NCBI GenBank assembly: GCA_964471595.1
Contig: CAYYGN010000006.1
Location: 44,395-108,394 of the forward strand
Direction: 5' to 3'
DNA length: 64,000 nucleotides
From: JAGNXB01 sp964471595
Lineage (GTDB): Bacteria; Bacteroidota; Bacteroidia; Chitinophagales; Saprospiraceae
Under the pieces are notes generated by a model that was given only the letters and a program-made list of their open reading frames with translations, was not told where the DNA came from and ran no database searches. Positions 61,074-64,000 of this stretch are shown in pieces (position 1 is the stretch's first letter; the number at the start of each line of letters is the position of its first letter). The translations under genes and the position numbers were made by a program.

Positions 61074-61946
61074 ATGTCTGTACTTGTCAATAAGCATTCC
61101 CGGGTCATTGTCCAGGGATTTACCGGAAAGGAAGGTACGTTCCACGCCGAGCAGATGATCGCCTACGGCACACCGGTTGTGGGCGGCGTCACACCCGGCA
61201 AGGGAGGGACGACCCATCTGGACCTTCCCGTTTTCAACACGGTGGCCGATGCCGTCCGTGAGGTAAAGGCCGATGTGAGCATCATTTTCGTACCACCCGG
61301 GTTCGCGGCCGATGCCATCATGGAAGCCGCCGAGGCGGGTATCCGGGTGATCGTCTGTATCACGGAGGGTATTCCGGTGCAGGACATGGTGAGGGCCAAG
61401 GCCTATATCCGGCAATACGACTGCCGCCTGATCGGGCCCAACTGTCCGGGTATCATCACGCCGGATGAAGCCAAGGTGGGCATCATGCCCGGTTTCATCC
61501 ACCGCAAGGGACGCATCGGTATCATTTCGCGTTCGGGGACACTGACCTACGAAGCGGTGGACCAGGTCACCAAAGCCGGGATGGGGCAGAGCACCTGTAT
61601 CGGTATCGGGGGCGACCCGATCTGCGGCACGACAACCAAAGAAGCCGTGGAATTGCTCATGAATGATCCGGAGACGGACGGCATCATCATGATCGGCGAG
61701 ATCGGAGGCAGCATGGAGGCCGATGCGGCACGCTGGATCCGCGACCACGGTACAAAGCCGGTGGTGGGTTTCATCGCCGGGCAGACGGCCCCGGCCGGCC
61801 GGACGATGGGTCATGCCGGCGCCATCATCGGGGGGGCCGACGATACGGCTGCGGCCAAGATGAAGATCATGCGCGAATGCGGCATTCACGTGGTCGAATC
61901 CCCCGCCATTATTGGGGAGACGATGCGGAGGGTATTACAGGGTTGA
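61074..61946 (+). CDS. sucD: succinyl-CoA synthetase alpha subunit
   Basis: The 290-aa protein has SRVIVQGFTGKEGTFHAEQMIAYGTPVVGGVTPGKGG, LIGPNCPGIITP, GIISRSGTLTYEAV, IGIGGDPICGTT, GEIGGSMEADAA and MGHAGAII, whose His is the phosphorylated residue. It makes succinyl-CoA or ATP/GTP in the TCA cycle together with SucC, which is not in this window. It follows the DivIC-like gene by 48 bp. Confidence 0.96.
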   Translation: MSVLVNKHSRVIVQGFTGKEGTFHAEQMIAYGTPVVGGVTPGKGGTTHLDLPVFNTVADAVREVKADVSIIFVPPGFAADAIMEAAEAGIRVIVCITEGIPVQDMVRAKAYIRQYDCRLIGPNCPGIITPDEAKVGIMPGFIHRKGRIGIISRSGTLTYEAVDQVTKAGMGQSTCIGIGGDPICGTTTKEAVELLMNDPETDGIIMIGEIGGSMEADAARWIRDHGTKPVVGFIAGQTAPAGRTMGHAGAIIGGADDTAAAKMKIMRECGIHVVESPAIIGETMRRVLQG

Positions 61947-62121
61947 CTTCAATGGGCCAATCCCGGTCGGGCCTTCATTTATAGGTCGTGCAGTCCGGGA
62001 CAGGGATGGCTGATGGTGAGGAGACTTTGGCCGGGTGCCTCAGTTCGTTTGTGGGGAAAATAATGGTCTCACCCCATTTCTTACATATCCGGAATGCCGT
62101 GTCGAATTTGTAAAAATTCAG
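61947..62121. other. intergenic region before the DUF4143 ATPase
   Basis: About 175 bp with no supported gene. It holds no clear terminator for the carA-sucD operon, though a weak stem is possible. It becomes AT-rich just before the next promoter. Confidence 0.4.
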
Positions 62122-62129
62122 TATTTTTG
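62122..62129 (+). promoter_or_regulatory. -7 element TATTTTTG four bases before the ATPase ATG
   Basis: TATTTTTG ends at 62129 and the ATG is at 62134, the same four-base spacing as at dapD and uvrB. Confidence 0.5.
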
Positions 62130-62133
62130 GGGC

Positions 62134-63303
62134 ATGATACCCCGGTTATTGGCACCAAAGCTCCGGCAGTTGGCCGGCAAAATGCCTGTGATCTGGATTA
62201 CGGGACCCAGGCAATCGGGCAAGACGGTATTGGCGCGAAGCGTTTTTCAGGATTACCATTACGTCAACCTGGAGCATCTGGAGTCGCGTTTGTTCGCCAG
62301 GCAGGATCCGATGGGATTCATGAGGCATTTGCCGCCAGGGGTGATCATTGATGAAGTGCAACATGCTCCGGATCTTTTATCCTGCATTCAGGTGCTGGTA
62401 GACGAATCCCGAAAGAATGGAGAATATGTCCTGACGGGTTCGCAAAACTTTCTGCTTTCAGCCGGGATCAGTCAAAGTCTGGCGGGGAGAACGGCCAATC
62501 TCCATCTCCTGCCTCTGTCACAGGAAGAGCTGAAGCCGGTTGGGTTGTTGCCTTTGGATTACGAGTCTTTCCTGATCAAAGGGGCTTATCCCAGGATTTA
62601 TGACCAGGAGATGGAGCCTGGTGATTTTTATCCTTCCTATATAGAAACCTATGTCGAACGGGATGTCAGGCAGTTGCTTAATGTCACTGATCTGGGCAAA
62701 TTCCAGCTTTTTCTCCGGTTGTGTGCTGCGAGAGTCGGTCAGGTTTTCAATCAAAGCGCCATTTCTGTGGAGGCCGGTGTAGATGCCAATACGGTCAAGC
62801 GCTGGTTTTCACTGTTGGAGACAAGCTTCGTGGCTTTCCGGCTACCTCCGTATTACCGGAATTACAACAAGCGGTTGACCAAAACCCCCAAGATATATTT
62901 TTATGATCCCGGGCTTGCATGTGCCTTGTTGGGCATTCGAAGTCAGGAACAATTGAAGTCACATTTTCTGACCGGAGCTTTGTTTGAAAACATGGTGGTG
63001 GTAGAAACTTTGAAGCAGTATCATCATAGAGGATTTCGTCCCCAGTGTTATTTCTGGAGGGACAATGTGGGGCATGAGATAGATCTTGTCATTGAGGAAG
63101 GGGGGAATTTGATGGCGATAGAGATCAAGTCTGGCCGCACCATGCAAAGTTCGTGGTTTGACAACCTCGAGCTGTTTTACCGGATTTCCGGAATGCCGCC
63201 TTCCAGGGGCTACCTCCTTTACGGTGGGGACCAGGAGCAGATCACCAACCGCGGGATCGTGGGTGGTTGGCGTTCCATGCCTGTATGGAGCGGACTGCAT
63301 TGA
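62134..63303 (+). CDS. AAA_14/DUF4143 ATPase
   Basis: The 389-aa protein has a Walker A motif ITGPRQSGKTVLAR (residues 23-35), Walker B GVIIDEVQHAP, the sensor-like LTGSQNFLLS, and the C-terminal DUF4143 region (TVKRWFSLLETSFVAFRLPPYYRN) followed by a PD-(D/E)XK-like nuclease fold (YFWRDNVGHEIDLVIEEGGNLMAIEIKSG). These proteins are common, often mobile, and of unknown role in most genomes. ATG 62134 is chosen because the promoter lies just before it. It borders the repeat-rich end of the window. Confidence 0.92.
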   Translation: MIPRLLAPKLRQLAGKMPVIWITGPRQSGKTVLARSVFQDYHYVNLEHLESRLFARQDPMGFMRHLPPGVIIDEVQHAPDLLSCIQVLVDESRKNGEYVLTGSQNFLLSAGISQSLAGRTANLHLLPLSQEELKPVGLLPLDYESFLIKGAYPRIYDQEMEPGDFYPSYIETYVERDVRQLLNVTDLGKFQLFLRLCAARVGQVFNQSAISVEAGVDANTVKRWFSLLETSFVAFRLPPYYRNYNKRLTKTPKIYFYDPGLACALLGIRSQEQLKSHFLTGALFENMVVVETLKQYHHRGFRPQCYFWRDNVGHEIDLVIEEGGNLMAIEIKSGRTMQSSWFDNLELFYRISGMPPSRGYLLYGGDQEQITNRGIVGGWRSMPVWSGLH

Positions 63304-63344
63304 AGCGTGATTGGGAGGCTGGAGGGTCCCGCCGCATTCCACTT

Positions 63345-63478
63345 TAACCCAAAAAATACATTAGCATTTTTTGCGCGAAGCGTGCCGACGAAGCGCTGCT
63401 TGTCTGCATCTTACGCCCGATTGAGCGTGAATGAACCGAATTATTCATTGGAAGAAATTCATTCACGTTCAATATCTG
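63345..63478 (+). repeat. dispersed palindromic repeat, copy 2
   Basis: Aligns with the reverse complement of 39262-39400. ATTGAGCGTGAATGAA (63420-63435) pairs with TTCATTCACGTTCAAT (63458-63473) over 16 positions with one wobble, giving the terminal hairpin. Confidence 0.8.
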
Positions 63479-63482
63479 GGGA

Positions 63483-63658
63483 GAGACGATGGCGCTCAAA
63501 GCGCCGTGTCTCCCACCTGGATTAACCCGGATCGGGGAGGAAGACCAAAGCGTCTTCCCAAACCCGCTTGTGGAGCGGGTTTCGTCCGCTCCTTGATCCA
63601 GACAAGCCAGCTTCGTCTGGACCGGAGGGCAAAACGTGCATTGCTCATGCACGTTTTG
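63483..63658 (+). repeat. array of consecutive short hairpins
   Basis: Five perfect or near-perfect stems follow each other: GGCGCT/AGCGCC (63491-63505), GGAAGAC/GTCTTCC (63539-63558), AACCCGCT/AGCGGGTT (63561-63581), CCAGACAAG/CTTcGTCTGG (63598-63620) and CAAAACGTGCAT/ATGCACGTTTTG (63630-63658). GGAGCGG/CCGCTCC (63572-63592) competes with the third stem. No poly-T follows any of them, so they are not ordinary terminators. Confidence 0.75.
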
Positions 63659-63771
63659 GGTTTGAGGAGATTGCCCGGTATTTCGGTGATGGTGAGTGAT
63701 TCCCGGCCGCGAAAGGGGGACCATGCATCCCGTACAGGTAATAAGGTGTTAACGATTTGGACATAATCGCT

Positions 63772-63779
63772 TAACTTTG
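63772..63779 (+). promoter_or_regulatory. -7-like element TAACTTTG
   Basis: An exact TAnnTTTG match, 33 bp before the terminator stem at 63813. No -33 element is seen at the usual spacing. Confidence 0.4.
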
Positions 63780-63812
63780 GAGCGGTTATTTACTTTTTCA
63801 TGGTTAAAGAGG

Positions 63813-63843
63813 CGCCCCGGTTTTGGCCGGGGCGTTTCTGTTT
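63813..63843 (+). terminator. strong intrinsic terminator
   Basis: CGCCCCGG (63813-63820) pairs with CCGGGGCG (63827-63834), followed by TTTCTGTTT. It could end a short RNA of about 55-60 nt starting near 63785, or act as an attenuator of a gene beyond the window. Confidence 0.7.
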
Positions 63844-64000
63844 GGCAGACGGCAGCTTCAGCCGGGCCGGGCCGTCAGGTCGCAGCAGGGGCAGTGACCG
63901 CCCGGCTCCGGAGCCGGATGCCCACATGCCTGATGACGGTCATGCGCTTCGAGGAGCGGTACATTTTGTCATGGTGTCGCTCCTACGGAGCTTCGATCAT

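Larger units (their letters stand above)
63304..64000. other. repeat- and hairpin-rich gene-free end of window
   Basis: Nearly 700 bp have no supportable gene. They contain the dispersed repeat copy 2, an array of hairpins (63483-63658), a promoter-like element (63772) with a terminator (63813-63843), and GGCTCCGGAGCC-type palindromes near 63913. The frame from ATG 63800 is open to the window end but reads Arg/Pro/Ser-rich low-complexity sequence. Confidence 0.6.

Noticed and set aside
63307..63525. 72-codon frame (LAFFARSVPTKRC) and its twin at 39207-39440
   Set aside because: They coincide with the two copies of the palindromic repeat. Similar peptides reflect DNA repeat identity and not demonstrated coding constraint.
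63483..63658. CRISPR or ordinary terminator at the hairpin array
   Set aside because: The stems differ in sequence from one another and no T-tract follows, so neither explanation fits.
63800..64000. Open frame from ATG 63800 to the window end
   Set aside because: It crosses the terminator stem and palindromes and reads low-complexity Arg/Pro/Ser sequence; only the part beyond the window could decide.

Overview
The window looks like chromosome of a moderately GC-rich member of the Bacteroidota, probably near the Saprospiria/Chitinophagia. This is inferred from gene content and not from any search. The signs are: about fifteen matches to the Bacteroidota -7 promoter element TAnnTTTG at gene starts and few strong Shine-Dalgarno sites; a type IX secretion sorting tail; a UpxY/NusG-like antiterminator; a DUF2723 glycosyltransferase; a HYC_CC_PP-like protein paired with a TonB-dependent receptor; and menaquinone synthesis by the futalosine route (mqnC). 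A run of exactly 100 N (46514-46613) shows that this is a scaffold with an unsized gap.

Layout. 1-7300: a truncated DUF2723 membrane protein, an RluA-family pseudouridine synthase, an AT-rich outer-membrane-like gene, a T9SS-exported beta-propeller and a hipBA toxin-antitoxin pair. 7700-13800: a copper-type P1B ATPase / extradiol dioxygenase / TRIC channel operon, a YceI-SDR pair and an AraC regulator. 13860-17330: small accessory genes (DUF6958-like, VOC, RibD/DHFR-like, propeller lipoprotein, RNAP alpha-CTD-like). 17436-18900: a stand-alone UpxY protein beside about 800 bp of degenerate repeats. 18907-23600: mqnC, lptF/G-type permease, tgt and a GlxA-type regulator. 23890-31354: multicopper oxidase, dapD and three consecutive SurA/parvulin-type chaperone genes. 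31387-39201: uvrB, then murF followed by an SGNH-SGNH-MBOAT O-acylation operon. 39262-42502: a dispersed palindromic repeat, then the HYC_CC_PP/TonB receptor pair. 42566-46840: mscL, aconitase, a frameshifted outer-membrane-type gene, and tRNA-Met next to tandem copies of its own 3' end around the gap. 46926-49188: housekeeping-like enzymes. 49280-57204: an inorganic-carbon block (SulP, DUF2490, DabA, DabB, with a convergent CBS protein). 57339-63303: TauE/SafE, then carA-eno-divIC-like-sucD, then an AAA/DUF4143 ATPase. 63304-64000: a second copy of the dispersed repeat, an array of consecutive hairpins, and a promoter-terminator pair that could make a short RNA.

How the parts work together. 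Genes are packed in co-oriented groups, with many 1-4 nt start/stop overlaps (DUF4834-like/pseudouridine synthase, hipBA, YceI/SDR, SGNH/SGNH/MBOAT, SulP/DUF2490, carA/eno) that suggest translational coupling. The most interesting system is the SulP-DUF2490-DabA-DabB block. It would place two different bicarbonate/CO2 uptake devices and a small predicted outer-membrane barrel in one operon of a heterotroph. Several promoters lie only 4-6 nt before the ATG (dapD, uvrB, the DUF4143 ATPase, tgt), which suggests leaderless mRNAs. All functional calls come from reading motifs by eye; no database search was possible.
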